Of a stretch of DNA of 64,000 nt, positions 27,206 to 36,548 are shown piece by piece (the first letter of the stretch is position 1; every line of letters begins with the position of its first letter). Position numbers and translations under genes: made by a program. Below the pieces are notes generated by a model. It made no database searches, was not told the origin of the DNA, and saw only the letters and a list, made by a program, of their open reading frames with translations. Source of the DNA: Rhodovulum tesquicola (lineage in GTDB: Bacteria > Pseudomonadota > Alphaproteobacteria > Rhodobacterales > Rhodobacteraceae); NCBI RefSeq assembly GCF_024128855.1, contig NZ_JAMYDV010000003.1, positions 1-64,000 of the forward strand. The letters run 5' to 3'.

Positions 27206-27233
27206 TTGAGAGTATGTCGCATTTTCCTATATT
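27206..27233 (+). promoter_or_regulatory. Promoter of mnmA
   Basis: TTGAGA (27206-27211), a 16-base spacer and TATATT (27228-27233) make a good sigma-70-type promoter. Transcription would start near 27240, giving a leader of about 22 bases before the mnmA ATG. This also argues against an mnmA start upstream of 27263. Confidence 0.65.
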
Positions 27234-27262
27234 CCCTGCGAATGTTGCCCAGGAGTGCTCCC

Positions 27263-28411
27263 ATGCCGCTTGACAGCGCGACTCGCCCGCTGAATTCGCT
27301 GGGCTTTGCCAAGCCCGAGGCGGAAACCCGCGTGCTCGTCGCCATGTCGGGCGGCGTCGACAGTTCGGTTGTCGCCGCTCAGCTTGCCGAAGAAGGCTAT
27401 GACGTGGTGGGCATCACGCTTCAGCTTTACGACCACGGCGCCGCGCTGGCGAAAAAGGGCGCGTGCTGCGCCGGGCGGGACATCCACGACGCCCGACGGG
27501 TGGCCGAGCAGGTGGGATTCCCCCATTATGTCCTGGACTACGAAAACGCCTTTCGTGAGGCCGTGATCGAGGAATTTGCGGACGCCTATCTGGCGGGCGC
27601 GACGCCCGTGCCCTGCATCCGCTGCAACGAAAGGGTCAAGTTCCGCGACCTGCTGGAAACGGCAAGGGAACTTGATGCCGACTGCATGGCGACCGGGCAT
27701 TACATCCGGCGGATGGAGGGCGCGCAGGGGCCGGAACTGCACCGTGCGGCCGATCCTGCCCGCGACCAGTCCTATTTCCTGTTCTCGACGACCCGCGAGC
27801 AGCTCGATTTCCTGCGCTTTCCGCTGGGGGGCCTGCCCGACAAGGCCGCGACCCGGGCGTTGGCGGCGAAATACGGGCTGCCCGTGGCCGACAAGCCCGA
27901 CAGCCAGGACATCTGTTTCGTCCCCGAGGGCAATTATGCCTCGGTCATCGAGAAGCTGCGCCCGGGCGCGGCCGAGCCGGGCGAGATCGTGCATGCCGAT
28001 GGCCGCGTGCTGGGGGTGCATGAGGGCGTGATCCACTACACCATCGGCCAGCGCCGGGGGCTGGGGATCGGCGGGCTGGCCGAGCCGCTTTTCGTGGTGC
28101 GGCTGGACGTGGACGCTCGGCAGGTGATCGTCGGGCCGAAAGAGATGCTGGCCACGCGGCTGGTGCATCTCGGCGAGGTGAACTGGCTGGGCGATGCGCC
28201 GATCGGGACAATGGCCGAATGGCCGGTCCTGGTGCGCGTCCGCTCAACCCGGCCGCCGCGCGAGGCGATCCTGCGGCCGGTTTCCGAGCGTGAGGCGGTG
28301 GTCGAGTTGCTGACCCCGGAGGAAGGCGTGAGCCCGGGCCAGGCCTGTGTCTTCTACGAGACCGAGGGCACGCGCGTTCTGGGCGGGGGCTGGATCCGGG
28401 CGGGCGGCTGA
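27263..28411 (+). CDS. mnmA: tRNA-specific 2-thiouridylase MnmA
   Basis: A 382-residue PP-loop ATPase that puts sulfur on U34 of tRNA-Lys, -Glu and -Gln. The PP-loop [13 protein letters not shown] is near residues 26-38. The two catalytic cysteines are in [11 protein letters not shown] and [23 protein letters not shown] and the C-terminal beta-barrel follow. The ATG at 27263 has AGGAG 7 bases before it. It is a single-gene unit with its own promoter, divergent from sciP, and it ends facing lpxB. Confidence 0.96.
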   Translation: MPLDSATRPLNSLGFAKPEAETRVLVAMSGGVDSSVVAAQLAEEGYDVVGITLQLYDHGAALAKKGACCAGRDIHDARRVAEQVGFPHYVLDYENAFREAVIEEFADAYLAGATPVPCIRCNERVKFRDLLETARELDADCMATGHYIRRMEGAQGPELHRAADPARDQSYFLFSTTREQLDFLRFPLGGLPDKAATRALAAKYGLPVADKPDSQDICFVPEGNYASVIEKLRPGAAEPGEIVHADGRVLGVHEGVIHYTIGQRRGLGIGGLAEPLFVVRLDVDARQVIVGPKEMLATRLVHLGEVNWLGDAPIGTMAEWPVLVRVRSTRPPREAILRPVSEREAVVELLTPEEGVSPGQACVFYETEGTRVLGGGWIRAGG

Positions 28412-28455
28412 TCCCTTGCCCCGGCGCCCCGCGGGATGGCAGGCGGCGGGAACAT

Positions 28456-28476
28456 GGGTATTTTTGCCAAGAAGAA
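28456..28476 (+). repeat. Dispersed 3' motif, copy C (after mnmA)
   Basis: The plus strand reads GGTATTTTTGCCAAGAAGA with G before and A after it, identical to copy A. It begins 44 bases after the mnmA stop codon, in the sense of mnmA, and ends 9 bases before the lpxB stop on the other strand. Confidence 0.75.
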
Positions 28477-28485
28477 CACCAGGGC

Positions 28486-29652
28486 TCAGCCAAGCCCGTC
28501 AAGGACGGCGCGGGCGGCGCGCAGGCCGGGGGCCTCGCCACCCTGCCCAAGCCGGGTCATGGTCAGGCGCGCGGCCGACAGTTGCGCGGCGCGGGCCTCG
28601 GGATCGTCGAGAAGCCGCAGGAGCGCGGCGGCAATCGGCTCGGGCTTGCAGGCGGCGCCCAGGAATTCGGGCACGGCGCGGGTTTCGGAAACGATATTGA
28701 CCAGCGTCACCGTGTCGAGCCGCAGCATCCGGCCGATGATCTGCCGACTGAGCCAGTTCATGTCATAGGCGATCACCATGGGCACGCAATTCGCGGCCAG
28801 TTCCAGCGAGACCGTGCCCGACGCGGCCAGCGCCAGGTCGGCCGCGGCAAACGCGGCGCGCTTGTCCGAGGGCGCGGCGCGGCGGGGGTCCAGCACCAGC
28901 GGCGTGCCGGGCCAGTCGCGGATCAGGTGCTGGACCGCCTCGGCGACCGGGGTGGCGGCGGGCACCACGACGCGCAGCGCCGGGTGGCGGGCCAGAACGG
29001 GGGCGAGCGCGGCTCCGAAGACCGGGGCAAGCCGCGCAACCTCGCCCCGGCGCGATCCGGGCAGGGCAAGGACAAGCTGCGCATCGGGCGCGATGCCATG
29101 AGCGGCGCGAAAGGCAGCGGCCTCTGCGGGCGTGGCGTGCGGCTGGGCGACGACCGGGTGGCCGACGAAATCGCAACGCATGCCTTCGGCCTGCATGAAG
29201 GGCGGCTCGAACGGGAACAGCGCAAGCACCTGGTCTATCACCCGCGCCATTCGGGCCGCGCGTTTCGGCCGCCAGGCCCAGACGGTGGGGGCGACGTAAT
29301 GCACGGTGCGGATGCGGCCCCCGGCTTTCACGCGGGCGGCGACGCGCAGGGAAAAATCCGGGCTGTCGATGGTGATCAGCGCATCCGGTTGCAGACGCAG
29401 CACCGCGTCGGCGGATTGGGCGATCCGGCGTTTCAGCGCGAAATAGCGCGGCAGCACCTCGGCGATGCCCATGACCGACAGCTCGTCCATCGGAAAGAGG
29501 CTGGTCAGCCCCTCTGCCTGCATCAGCGGGCCGCCGACGCCGTGGAACGCGACCCCCGGCGCCAGGGACTTGAGCCCCGCCATCAGCGCCGCGCCAAGCG
29601 CATCGCCCGAAGGCTCGCCCGCGATCAGGAAGAACCGCGGCGGGCGGCTCAC
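28486..29652 (-). CDS. lpxB: Lipid-A-disaccharide synthase LpxB
   Basis: A 388-residue GT19 glycosyltransferase that joins UDP-2,3-diacylglucosamine to lipid X. Family blocks are FLIAGEPSGDALGAALM at the N-terminus, FHGVGGPLMQAEGL, MGIAEVLPRYFALKRR, DSPDFSLRVA, VHYVAPTVWAWRPKRA, VGHPVV, LALPGSRRGEV and the AASGTVSLELAANCVPMVIAY donor site. It acts at the cytoplasmic face of the inner membrane. It is the last gene of the lpx operon, overlapping lpxI by 4 bases. Confidence 0.96.
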   Translation of the reverse strand: MSRPPRFFLIAGEPSGDALGAALMAGLKSLAPGVAFHGVGGPLMQAEGLTSLFPMDELSVMGIAEVLPRYFALKRRIAQSADAVLRLQPDALITIDSPDFSLRVAARVKAGGRIRTVHYVAPTVWAWRPKRAARMARVIDQVLALFPFEPPFMQAEGMRCDFVGHPVVAQPHATPAEAAAFRAAHGIAPDAQLVLALPGSRRGEVARLAPVFGAALAPVLARHPALRVVVPAATPVAEAVQHLIRDWPGTPLVLDPRRAAPSDKRAAFAAADLALAASGTVSLELAANCVPMVIAYDMNWLSRQIIGRMLRLDTVTLVNIVSETRAVPEFLGAACKPEPIAAALLRLLDDPEARAAQLSAARLTMTRLGQGGEAPGLRAARAVLDGLG

Positions 29653-30482
29653 GGGGTCCGGACCCAGAGGAACAGCCCGGCCCGATCGGCGCGGGCGACG
29701 GTTTCGGCGGGGTCGAGCAGCAGAACGCCCCCCGCCTCGACAACGATCCCGGCAAGGCCCGCGCGCGCGGCGGCCTCGACCGTGGCGGGGCCGATGGCAG
29801 GCAGGTCCACACGGCGATCCTGTCCCGGCTTCGGGGCCTTGCAGACCACGCCCATGGCGCCCTTCGGATCGGGGCGGCAGGCGCCTGCGACCTCGGCCAC
29901 CCAGGCCAGCATCGCGTCGGTGCCGGGCAGCGCCTCGACCGCAAGGCAGAGCCCCTGTGCCACCACCGCTCCCTGCCCCACATCCGCCGCCCCCAGCGCC
30001 GCAACGATCTGCGCGGCGCGGGCGGCATCGCGTTCGTCGGCCGGCGAGGGTTGCGCGCGCGTCAGCACGCCGGGCGGCGGCAGCAGGTCGGGCGCCACGG
30101 CCTCGGCGCCCAGCACGGCAAAGCCTTCCTCCTCGAACAGCGCGATCACCGCGCGCAGGGTCGCGTCGTCGCCCTGCGCCAGCGCGGGGACGATCCGGGG
30201 CAGCAATTGCGCGGTGCGCGGGTCGATGCGTTCGGGGTCAAGCCGCGGCCGGGTCACGGCGCCGGCCATCACCACGCGGGTCACGCCGTTCTCGTGCAGA
30301 TGGTCGAACAGGAGCGCCAGCCGTTCAAGCGCGAAGCGCGTGACCGGAAGCCCGCCGGGGTTTTCCATCGCGAACCCCTCGACCTCGGCGATCAGAAAGG
30401 GCTTGCCCGAGGCTGCCAGCGCGCGGGCCAGATGGGCGGGCAGCGCGCCGCGTCCGGCGATGAGGGCGGTCGCGCCTACCAT
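29649..30482 (-). CDS. lpxI: UDP-2,3-diacylglucosamine pyrophosphatase LpxI
   Basis: A 277-residue DUF1009 protein, the alphaproteobacterial replacement for LpxH. It cleaves UDP-2,3-diacylglucosamine to lipid X and UMP. Conserved stretches are ALIAGRGALPAHLARAL, AEVEGFAMENPGG, VTRVVMAGAVTRPRLDP, VGQGAVVAQGLCLAVEALPGTDAML, KAPKPGQDRRVDLPAIGPATVEAAA and LAGIVVEAGGVLLLD. It sits between lpxA (1-base overlap) and lpxB, the order that first linked DUF1009 to lipid A synthesis. Confidence 0.95.
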   Translation of the reverse strand: MVGATALIAGRGALPAHLARALAASGKPFLIAEVEGFAMENPGGLPVTRFALERLALLFDHLHENGVTRVVMAGAVTRPRLDPERIDPRTAQLLPRIVPALAQGDDATLRAVIALFEEEGFAVLGAEAVAPDLLPPPGVLTRAQPSPADERDAARAAQIVAALGAADVGQGAVVAQGLCLAVEALPGTDAMLAWVAEVAGACRPDPKGAMGVVCKAPKPGQDRRVDLPAIGPATVEAAARAGLAGIVVEAGGVLLLDPAETVARADRAGLFLWVRTP

Positions 30483-31279
30483 CAGCGCGGGGTCAGGAAG
30501 GAGCGGTCGGTATCGGCCAGCACGAACTCGACCATCTCGCGGACATGGGGGCTGTCGGTTTCCGCATGGATGCGGCGAGCGCGATCCATGAACGCGCCCT
30601 CGCCCTGCGCCAGCGCCTGAAAGGCCGCGCGCAGCGCCGAGATATCCTCGCGCGCGACACCGCGGCGTTTAAGCCCGACAAGGTTCAGCCCGTCCAGCAC
30701 GCCGCGCGGCCCCTGCACCAGACCATAGGGAATGACATCATTCGTCACCATCGTCACCGCGCCGATGATCGCGCCGCGGCCGACCCGCACGAATTGATGG
30801 ATGCCCGACAGCCCGCCGATGATCACGTCGTCGCCAATGACGCAATGCCCGGCCAGCGCCGAGTTGTTGACCATGATGACCCGGTCGCCCACCTGCGCGT
30901 CATGGGCGACATGGGCGCCCATCATGAACAGGCAATCGTCACCGACCCGGGTAATGCCGCCGCCGCCCTCGGTGCCGGTGTTCATCGTGACGCCCTCGCG
31001 GATGCGGTTGCGCGCGCCGACGATCAGGCGGGTGTCCTCGCCGCGGTATTTCAGGTCCTGCGGGATGTCGCCGATATTGGCGAAGGGGAAGATCACCGTG
31101 CCCTCGCCGATCTCGGTCAGGCCGGTGACGATGGCGTGGCTCTTGATCTCGACCCCTGCCCCCAGACGCACCTTGGGCCCGATCACCGAGAACGGGCCGA
31201 TGACGCAGCCCGGGCCAATCTGGGCGCCGTCTTCGACGATGGCGGACGGGTGAATGCGGGCGGTCGGGTCGATGGCCAT
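30482..31279 (-). CDS. lpxA: UDP-N-acetylglucosamine acyltransferase LpxA
   Basis: A 265-residue left-handed beta-helix enzyme that adds the first 3-hydroxyacyl chain to UDP-GlcNAc. Hexapeptide repeats run through the first 180 residues ([20 protein letters not shown] and so on). The catalytic histidine region is [11 protein letters not shown] (H123/H126), and NNSALAGHC and [15 protein letters not shown] follow. The C-terminal helical domain has the usual LKRRGV. It starts 4 bases after fabZ, the conserved arrangement that couples lipid A and fatty-acid synthesis. Confidence 0.96.
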   Translation of the reverse strand: MAIDPTARIHPSAIVEDGAQIGPGCVIGPFSVIGPKVRLGAGVEIKSHAIVTGLTEIGEGTVIFPFANIGDIPQDLKYRGEDTRLIVGARNRIREGVTMNTGTEGGGGITRVGDDCLFMMGAHVAHDAQVGDRVIMVNNSALAGHCVIGDDVIIGGLSGIHQFVRVGRGAIIGAVTMVTNDVIPYGLVQGPRGVLDGLNLVGLKRRGVAREDISALRAAFQALAQGEGAFMDRARRIHAETDSPHVREMVEFVLADTDRSFLTPR

Positions 31280-31283
31280 ATTC

Positions 31284-31757
31284 CTACTCCTGCGGCAGGT
31301 CCATCATCGCGGTGAATTCGGCCTCGGCGGCGACCTCGTCGCCCACCATCGCGACGCCCGCGAATTTCCAGACCTTCTTTCCGCTTCGCTTGACGGTGAT
31401 GTGCAACTCCAGCACGTCGCCGGGCCCCACCTTGCGGCGGAACTTGGCGCTGTCGATGGCCATGAAATAGACCAGAAGCTGGCTGTCGACCTTGCCCAGC
31501 GACAGGCCCGCCATGACCGCCGCGGTCTGGGCCATGGCCTCGATGATGGTCACACCCGGCATGACCGGGGTGCCGGGGAAATGGCCCTGGAAATGTGGCT
31601 CGTTGAAGGTCACGTTCTTGATGCCCACCGCGCTTTCATGGGGCACGATCCGCGTCACGCGGTCGACCAGCAGGAAAGGGTAACGATGCGGAATGACCCG
31701 CTGGATCAGCTCGATGTCGGCTTCGGTCACGACCTCGGTCGCGGGGGCACTGGTCAT
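31284..31757 (-). CDS. fabZ: 3-hydroxyacyl-ACP dehydratase FabZ
   Basis: A 157-residue hot-dog-fold dehydratase of the fatty-acid elongation cycle. The catalytic pair is H59 in [14 protein letters not shown] and E73 in [10 protein letters not shown]. The start at 31757 follows AGGAG at about 9 bases; the longer frame to 31910 overlaps the skp 3' end. It competes with LpxA for 3-hydroxyacyl-ACP, and the two genes are adjacent. In many proteobacteria lpxD lies between skp and fabZ; here it is absent. Confidence 0.96.
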   Translation of the reverse strand: MTSAPATEVVTEADIELIQRVIPHRYPFLLVDRVTRIVPHESAVGIKNVTFNEPHFQGHFPGTPVMPGVTIIEAMAQTAAVMAGLSLGKVDSQLLVYFMAIDSAKFRRKVGPGDVLELHITVKRSGKKVWKFAGVAMVGDEVAAEAEFTAMMDLPQE

Positions 31758-31842
31758 CTGAACATACTCCTTGCACTCGGCCCGGGCGCGCGGCCCGGCA
31801 TCCGGCAGCCCTAGCAACTCCCCTCGTCCGCGGCAAGCCGGG

Positions 31843-32433
31843 CTACTCGGCCGATGCCTCACCGCCGGTTTCGGGGCCTGCTCCGGATGGGTCCAACGCC
31901 TCGGGCACAAGGCGGGCGTCTATTGCCGCGATGGCCTCGTCGGTGATGTCAACCTGTTCGGCGGACAGGATCACCGCGTCCCGTTCCAGCACCACGACCC
32001 CGCCCCTCTCGCGCACGATCTCTGCAACCAGCGGCAGCACCTGTCGGTAGAACGCCTGCTGACCCGCCTCCCGGCGCTGGGCAAGGGCGCGCGCCTTGGC
32101 ATCCTGCACGCGGCGGGTCTCGACCACCTTTTCGTCGAAGGCTTCGGCCATCGCGCGGAACTCTTCGGGCGGCAGGGCCGCGCGACGTTCGGTCAGGTCG
32201 CGCTCTTCGGCGATCAGTTCGGCCTCGATCTGACGGTTCTCCGCGGCAAGCGCCGCGCTTGCGTCCTCAAGCGCTTCGGTCAAGGCGCGGCCGGTCTGGC
32301 TGTCGACGAACAACCGCTCCTGATCCAGGGTCAGCACGGGGCTGCGCAGGAAGGGCACCTCCTGTGCCGGGGCTGACATCGCCGCCAGAGCCGCCAGCAG
32401 GACGGCCAGAACCGCCGCGCGCGTCCCTTGCAT
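31843..32433 (-). CDS. skp: OmpH/Skp-family periplasmic chaperone
   Basis: A 196-residue secreted protein: a signal peptide ([19 protein letters not shown], cut near residue 23), then the Skp-like core with long charged helices ([20 protein letters not shown] and onward) forming the coiled-coil tentacles, and [19 protein letters not shown] at the C-terminal side. Skp carries unfolded outer-membrane proteins to the Bam complex. It starts 4 bases after bamA, the usual pairing. The C-terminus has a disordered Gly/Glu-rich tail. Confidence 0.88.
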   Translation of the reverse strand: MQGTRAAVLAVLLAALAAMSAPAQEVPFLRSPVLTLDQERLFVDSQTGRALTEALEDASAALAAENRQIEAELIAEERDLTERRAALPPEEFRAMAEAFDEKVVETRRVQDAKARALAQRREAGQQAFYRQVLPLVAEIVRERGGVVVLERDAVILSAEQVDITDEAIAAIDARLVPEALDPSGAGPETGGEASAE

Positions 32434-32437
32434 GTGC

Positions 32438-34774
32438 CTAGAACCGGGTCGAGATTGTCAGGTCGAAATTCTGGGTCCGGTCATAGTCCTTCTTCTTCAC
32501 TGCCTCGGAGAAGTTGAATCGCAAGGGCCCGATCGGTGTGTCCCAGAAGATCGAGACACCGACCGCCGAGCGCAGGCTGAAACCGTCATCGACTCCGCCC
32601 GGACTGTCGAGATTCCAGACCGAGCCCACATCGGCAAACAGGCCGCCGGTGATCCCGTATTCCTCTGGCAGGCCCAGCGGGAACTCCGCCTCGAAGCGGG
32701 CCACGACGAACATGTTCCCGCCAAGCGCCTCGTCGCCGGATTTGAGGATACCATCTGCGCCCGGGTCGCGCGGGCCGATCCCGTTGCCCTCGAAGCCGCG
32801 GATCTTGCCGTTCAGGAAATAGCGATCCAGAAGCCGACTGTCCTCGTTGCCCAGCATCGACAGAACGCCGCCCTCAAGCTCGGCCCGCAGCGTGATTTCC
32901 TCGTTCCAGACCATGGTCTGCGCCCCGACCAGCGCGGTGGTCTCGATATATTCCAGATCGCCGCCAAGACCTGCGTAATCCTGACTGAACTCCAGCCGGA
33001 TGCCGGAATTCGGGTCGAGCCCTGTCCGGCGAGAGTCGTAGCTGTAGGTATAGCCGATCTTGGAATAGGTGAGGGCACCGCGATCCGCATCGGCCTGGAT
33101 GATCGCCGAATCGCCCGCATAGTTGCGGATGTTCCCTTCACCCGCGGTATAGCGCACTTGCAGCCGGCTGCTTTCCGAGAGCGGGAATTGCAGCGACGGC
33201 GAAATCTCGATCAGCCTCGTGTCGTATTCGGCGTTGTAGCGACCGTCGGTCTCGGCATAGACCGCCGAGAAGCCGAAGCGTACATCCCGACCGAGAAAGG
33301 CGGGTTCGGCGAAGACGAAGCGCGATGTGGAATTGTCGGTTCCGGTGTCTATGCGAAAGCTCAGAAGCTGCCCGCGGCCAAGGAAATTCGATTCGGTGAA
33401 CGTGATCGCGGCGCCCGCGCCGTTGACCTCGGAATAGCTGAGCCCGAACGCGAGCGAGCCTGTGGGCTGTTCCTCGACATCGACATTCACCACCATCTGG
33501 TCGGGTGCACTGCCCTCGCGCGCGGTGACATCGCTGCGCGAGAAGAAGCCCAGTGCGCGGATTCGGTCGGCAGCCTCGCGGATTTCACGCGGATTGAACG
33601 GATCGCCCTCGACGGTGCGGAACTGGTGGCGCACCACCCGGTCGAGCGTGGTGGCGTTGCCCTCGATGTCGATGCGTTCGACGAACATCCGCGGTCCGCG
33701 CGTGACGGCAAACTCGATGTCCAGGGTCAGATCGCGATCATTGCGCACGACGCGAGGTTCGACCCGGATGAAATTCAGCCCCTTGCGGGTCGCCAGACGT
33801 TCCATCCTTGCGATGGTATTCTCGACGGCAAGCGGGCTGTAGACCTGTCCCGGCTTGATGTTTGCCGCGCGCTGGAACTCGTCCGCATCGACCTCGGCAA
33901 GATCGGACACCGTCGTTACCCGCCCGAAGCGGAACTGCTGGCCCTCGCGGATGGTGAAGGTCAGAAGATAGCCGTCGCGATTGCGCGTCAGTTCCGGCGC
34001 AACCGACAGCACCTGGAAATCGACAAAACCGCGCGAGGTGTAGAAGTCGCTCAGCACCTGCTTGTCGAACTCGATCCGGTCGGCGATGAAAGTGTCTGAC
34101 CGAATGATCCGGCGCAGGATGCCTGCCTGCTTGGTCCCCAGTGCCCGCCGGAGGCGGCTTTCCGAATATGCCCGGTTGCCGACGAACGAGATGCGCTCGA
34201 TCTCGACCACGGCGCCCTCGACGATCTCGAAGACCAGGTCAACACGATTTTCGGACCGGCGGATGATCTTGGGCGTGACGCTGGCGGCCAGTCGGCCCTG
34301 TTGTTCATAGGCCGTTACGATGGCGGCGGCATCGGTCTCGGCCATGCTGGGCGAGTAGACCCGGCGCGATTGCGAACGGACGATCGAGGCGAGGTCATCA
34401 TCCTTGATCCGGGCGTTGCCCTCGAACGCGATGCGGTTGATCGTGGGATATTCGGTGACATTGATCACCAGCGTGTTGCCGCGGGGCGAAAGCTCGACCG
34501 CCTCGAACAGTCCGCTGCCCGAAATCGCTTGATAGGCATCGTTCAGCCGCGCCGCCGACACCGCTTCGCCCCGGGCGATCCCGGCATAGGAAAGGATCGT
34601 CGCGGCATCGATGCGCTGGTTGCCGTTCACCTCGACCGACGAGAAGCGGTAGGTCTGCGCCTGCACCGCCTGCGGCACAAGCGCCACGGCCCCCGCGCTG
34701 CCCAGCAGCACCGTCGCCGCCAGTAGATGAGCCCGACCGCGCCGGCCGAGGTTCCCGCGTGCAGAAATTGACAT
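32438..34774 (-). CDS. bamA: Outer-membrane protein assembly factor BamA
   Basis: A 778-residue Omp85 protein. A signal peptide ends near residue 40 (VPQAVQAQ), five POTRA domains span about 41-440 (the first begins TYRFSSVEVNGNQRIDAATI), and a 16-strand C-terminal barrel follows, with LRFNFSEAVKKKDYDRTQ and a terminal aromatic residue (ISTRF). The barrel loop-6 motif RGFEGNGIGPRD corresponds to the conserved VRGF/Y. It inserts beta-barrel proteins in the outer membrane. A strong promoter lies just upstream, and skp, fabZ, lpxA, lpxI and lpxB follow in the same direction. Confidence 0.97.
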   Translation of the reverse strand: MSISARGNLGRRGRAHLLAATVLLGSAGAVALVPQAVQAQTYRFSSVEVNGNQRIDAATILSYAGIARGEAVSAARLNDAYQAISGSGLFEAVELSPRGNTLVINVTEYPTINRIAFEGNARIKDDDLASIVRSQSRRVYSPSMAETDAAAIVTAYEQQGRLAASVTPKIIRRSENRVDLVFEIVEGAVVEIERISFVGNRAYSESRLRRALGTKQAGILRRIIRSDTFIADRIEFDKQVLSDFYTSRGFVDFQVLSVAPELTRNRDGYLLTFTIREGQQFRFGRVTTVSDLAEVDADEFQRAANIKPGQVYSPLAVENTIARMERLATRKGLNFIRVEPRVVRNDRDLTLDIEFAVTRGPRMFVERIDIEGNATTLDRVVRHQFRTVEGDPFNPREIREAADRIRALGFFSRSDVTAREGSAPDQMVVNVDVEEQPTGSLAFGLSYSEVNGAGAAITFTESNFLGRGQLLSFRIDTGTDNSTSRFVFAEPAFLGRDVRFGFSAVYAETDGRYNAEYDTRLIEISPSLQFPLSESSRLQVRYTAGEGNIRNYAGDSAIIQADADRGALTYSKIGYTYSYDSRRTGLDPNSGIRLEFSQDYAGLGGDLEYIETTALVGAQTMVWNEEITLRAELEGGVLSMLGNEDSRLLDRYFLNGKIRGFEGNGIGPRDPGADGILKSGDEALGGNMFVVARFEAEFPLGLPEEYGITGGLFADVGSVWNLDSPGGVDDGFSLRSAVGVSIFWDTPIGPLRFNFSEAVKKKDYDRTQNFDLTISTRF

Positions 34775-34811
34775 GTCGCCGTCCCGCCCTGACGTGTTTT
34801 TTCTGTGACTT

Positions 34812-34840
34812 TAGCTACCGGGAACGCCGGAGGATGTCAA
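34812..34840 (-). promoter_or_regulatory. Promoter of the bamA-skp-fabZ-lpxA-lpxI-lpxB operon
   Basis: On the minus strand TTGACA (34840 to 34835), a 17-base spacer and TAGCTA (34817 to 34812) form one of the best sigma-70-type promoters in the window. The start site would be near 34805, leaving a leader of about 30 bases before bamA. It indicates that bamA and the lpx genes have their own promoter, separate from rseP. Confidence 0.7.
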
Positions 34841-34866
34841 AAGGTCAGGACCGGGAAAACGGCGCG

Positions 34867-34895
34867 CGTTGCCCTCATCCCTCAGCCGGGCAACG
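34867..34895 (-). terminator. Inverted repeat after the small ORF at 34936-35073
   Basis: CGTTGCCC (34867-34874) and GGGCAACG (34888-34895) form perfect 8-base arms with a 13-base loop. On the minus strand a GTTTT follows 7 bases after the stem, so it could be an imperfect terminator separating the rseP transcript and the small ORF from the bamA promoter. Confidence 0.45.
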
Positions 34896-34935
34896 GCCGA
34901 TGAAAGGATCTCGGAACGCCCCTGCCGCGCAGCGC

Positions 34936-35073
34936 TCAGAGCCCCGTGAGCCAGCCGCCCAGCATGAGCGCAAGTGCTATTGCAAAGGGAAAGAGCAGCC
35001 TGTCCCCGTTCAACTGCATCAACAGCGACAGCCCGCGCAAGCCGTCGCGAAGGGTTTCGATGGCCTGGCCCAT
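34936..35073 (-). CDS. 45-residue single-pass membrane protein between rseP and bamA
   Basis: The frame encodes MGQAIETLRDGLRGLSLLMQ, then LNGDRL and a hydrophobic span from residue 26 to 43, ending at residue 45. The layout is an amphipathic N-terminal helix plus one membrane helix. The ribosome binding site is weak (GACGGA, about 8 bases before the ATG at 35073). I recall similar short proteins in Rhodobacterales, which supports a real gene, but cannot check this. It lies 100 bases after rseP on the same strand, inside the envelope-biogenesis cluster. Function unknown. Confidence 0.55.
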   Translation of the reverse strand: MGQAIETLRDGLRGLSLLMQLNGDRLLFPFAIALALMLGGWLTGL

Positions 35074-35173
35074 GCCGAATCCGTCCGTCTGCCCCGAGTT
35101 GCGAACCTGCGCTCATCCTGACCGCGCATTGTGGCAGCAAGAGGGCCGGGTCCAATTCAGGGGCGCGAAAGCA

Positions 35174-36520
35174 TCAGGGGCAGACCAGGTCGTTTGTCAG
35201 GGCAAAGGCCATGAGTCCCAGCAGCATCGCCAGGCCGACCGCCGTCAGGAAGCGCATCGCCCGGTCGCTCGGCGGCCGGCCGGTGATCCCTTCGTAGAGG
35301 TAGAACACCAGATGCCCGCCATCGAGGACCGGGATCGGGAACAGGTTCAGAAGTCCCACCGCCGCCGACAGCACAGCGATGAACCAGATGAATGTTTCAA
35401 GCCCCTGGCTGGCCGCTGCGCCCGAGCTTTCGGCGATGCCGATCGGCCCCGACAGGTTGCACGAGCTGATCGCGCCCGTGACCATGTGATAAAGCGCCGA
35501 CAGGCTCGACTGAAGGATGAAGCCCAACTGGCCCACCCCTTCGCCCAGCGCCTCGACCGGCCCGGGCATGCGGGTGGCGCTTTCGAAGGCCAGCGCGCCG
35601 GTCATCCCGATCAGCCAGCGCGTCTGGAAACTGCCGTCGGACATCGGCAGGTCCATCGATTTGGGCGTCAGGTCGAACTCCATCGTCTCGCCCGCACGCC
35701 AGATGCTGACCGTGACTGGCTGCCCGCCGGTCTCGGCCACGCGCGCCTGCAACTCGCGGAACGCGTTGATCGGCTCACCCTGAATGGCCAGCACAACATC
35801 GCCGGGTCTCAGCCCCGCCTCGGCGGCCGCGGTCCGGGGCTGGACCGTGCCCACGATCGGCGGGAAGGGATACGGGCCGGTCACGTCGCGTTCGACCCCG
35901 TCGCGGCGCACGGTATAGACGGGCGCGGCATCGGTCGGCAGCGTCGCCACAACCTCGTAGAAACGCGTGTAATCGGGCGTCGGCATGCCGTTCAGCGCCA
36001 GGATCGTGTCGCCGGGCGCCAGCGCAGACCGCTCGGCCATGCCTTGCGGCAGGTCGGCCAGCGACCCCACGGTGGGCGGCTCGAGAGCGACTCCGCGCAC
36101 CAGCGACAGGGCTGCGAAGACCAGGATCGCGAGCGCGAAGTTGAACAGGGGCCCCGCCGCCACCGTCGCCGTCCGCGCCCAGAGCGGCGCGCCATGCATC
36201 GTGTGGCGCCGCGTATCCTGATCCATGCCCGCAACCTCGGGCGAGGGCCGCGCAGACGAGGCGCTGGCATCCCCCATGAATCGCACATAGCCGCCCAGCG
36301 GAAGGGCTGCGATCTGCCATTGCGTCCCATGGCGGTCGGTGCGCGAAACCAGAACCGGCCCGAACCCGATCGAGAACACCTCTGCCTTGATGCCCGACCA
36401 GCGGCCGACGATGTAGTGGCCGTATTCGTGAACGGTGACGATGATCGACAGCGCCAGAACGAAGGCGCCGACCGTGAAGACGAGGTTCCCCGCGGAGGGA
36501 ATCAGCGAAAGGAGATCCAA
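35174..36520 (-). CDS. rseP: RIP metalloprotease RseP (site-2 protease)
   Basis: A 448-residue intramembrane zinc protease that cleaves anti-sigma factors or signal peptides within the membrane. HEYGH (residues 31-35) is the zinc motif, followed by FSIGFGP and PLGGYVRFMGD, a PDZ domain (about 120-290, LADLPQGMAERSALAPGDTI) and the third zinc ligand in LNLFPIPVLDGGHLVFY near the C-terminus. The start is almost certainly the TTG at 36520, giving DLLSLIPSAGN as in relatives; no ATG or GTG fits. AGGACC lies about 10 bases before it. It follows dxr by 28 bases. Confidence 0.93.
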   Translation of the reverse strand: MDLLSLIPSAGNLVFTVGAFVLALSIIVTVHEYGHYIVGRWSGIKAEVFSIGFGPVLVSRTDRHGTQWQIAALPLGGYVRFMGDASASSARPSPEVAGMDQDTRRHTMHGAPLWARTATVAAGPLFNFALAILVFAALSLVRGVALEPPTVGSLADLPQGMAERSALAPGDTILALNGMPTPDYTRFYEVVATLPTDAAPVYTVRRDGVERDVTGPYPFPPIVGTVQPRTAAAEAGLRPGDVVLAIQGEPINAFRELQARVAETGGQPVTVSIWRAGETMEFDLTPKSMDLPMSDGSFQTRWLIGMTGALAFESATRMPGPVEALGEGVGQLGFILQSSLSALYHMVTGAISSCNLSGPIGIAESSGAAASQGLETFIWFIAVLSAAVGLLNLFPIPVLDGGHLVFYLYEGITGRPPSDRAMRFLTAVGLAMLLGLMAFALTNDLVCP

Positions 36521-36548
36521 ATGCTCAGGGTCCTGGCTTGTGACTGAT

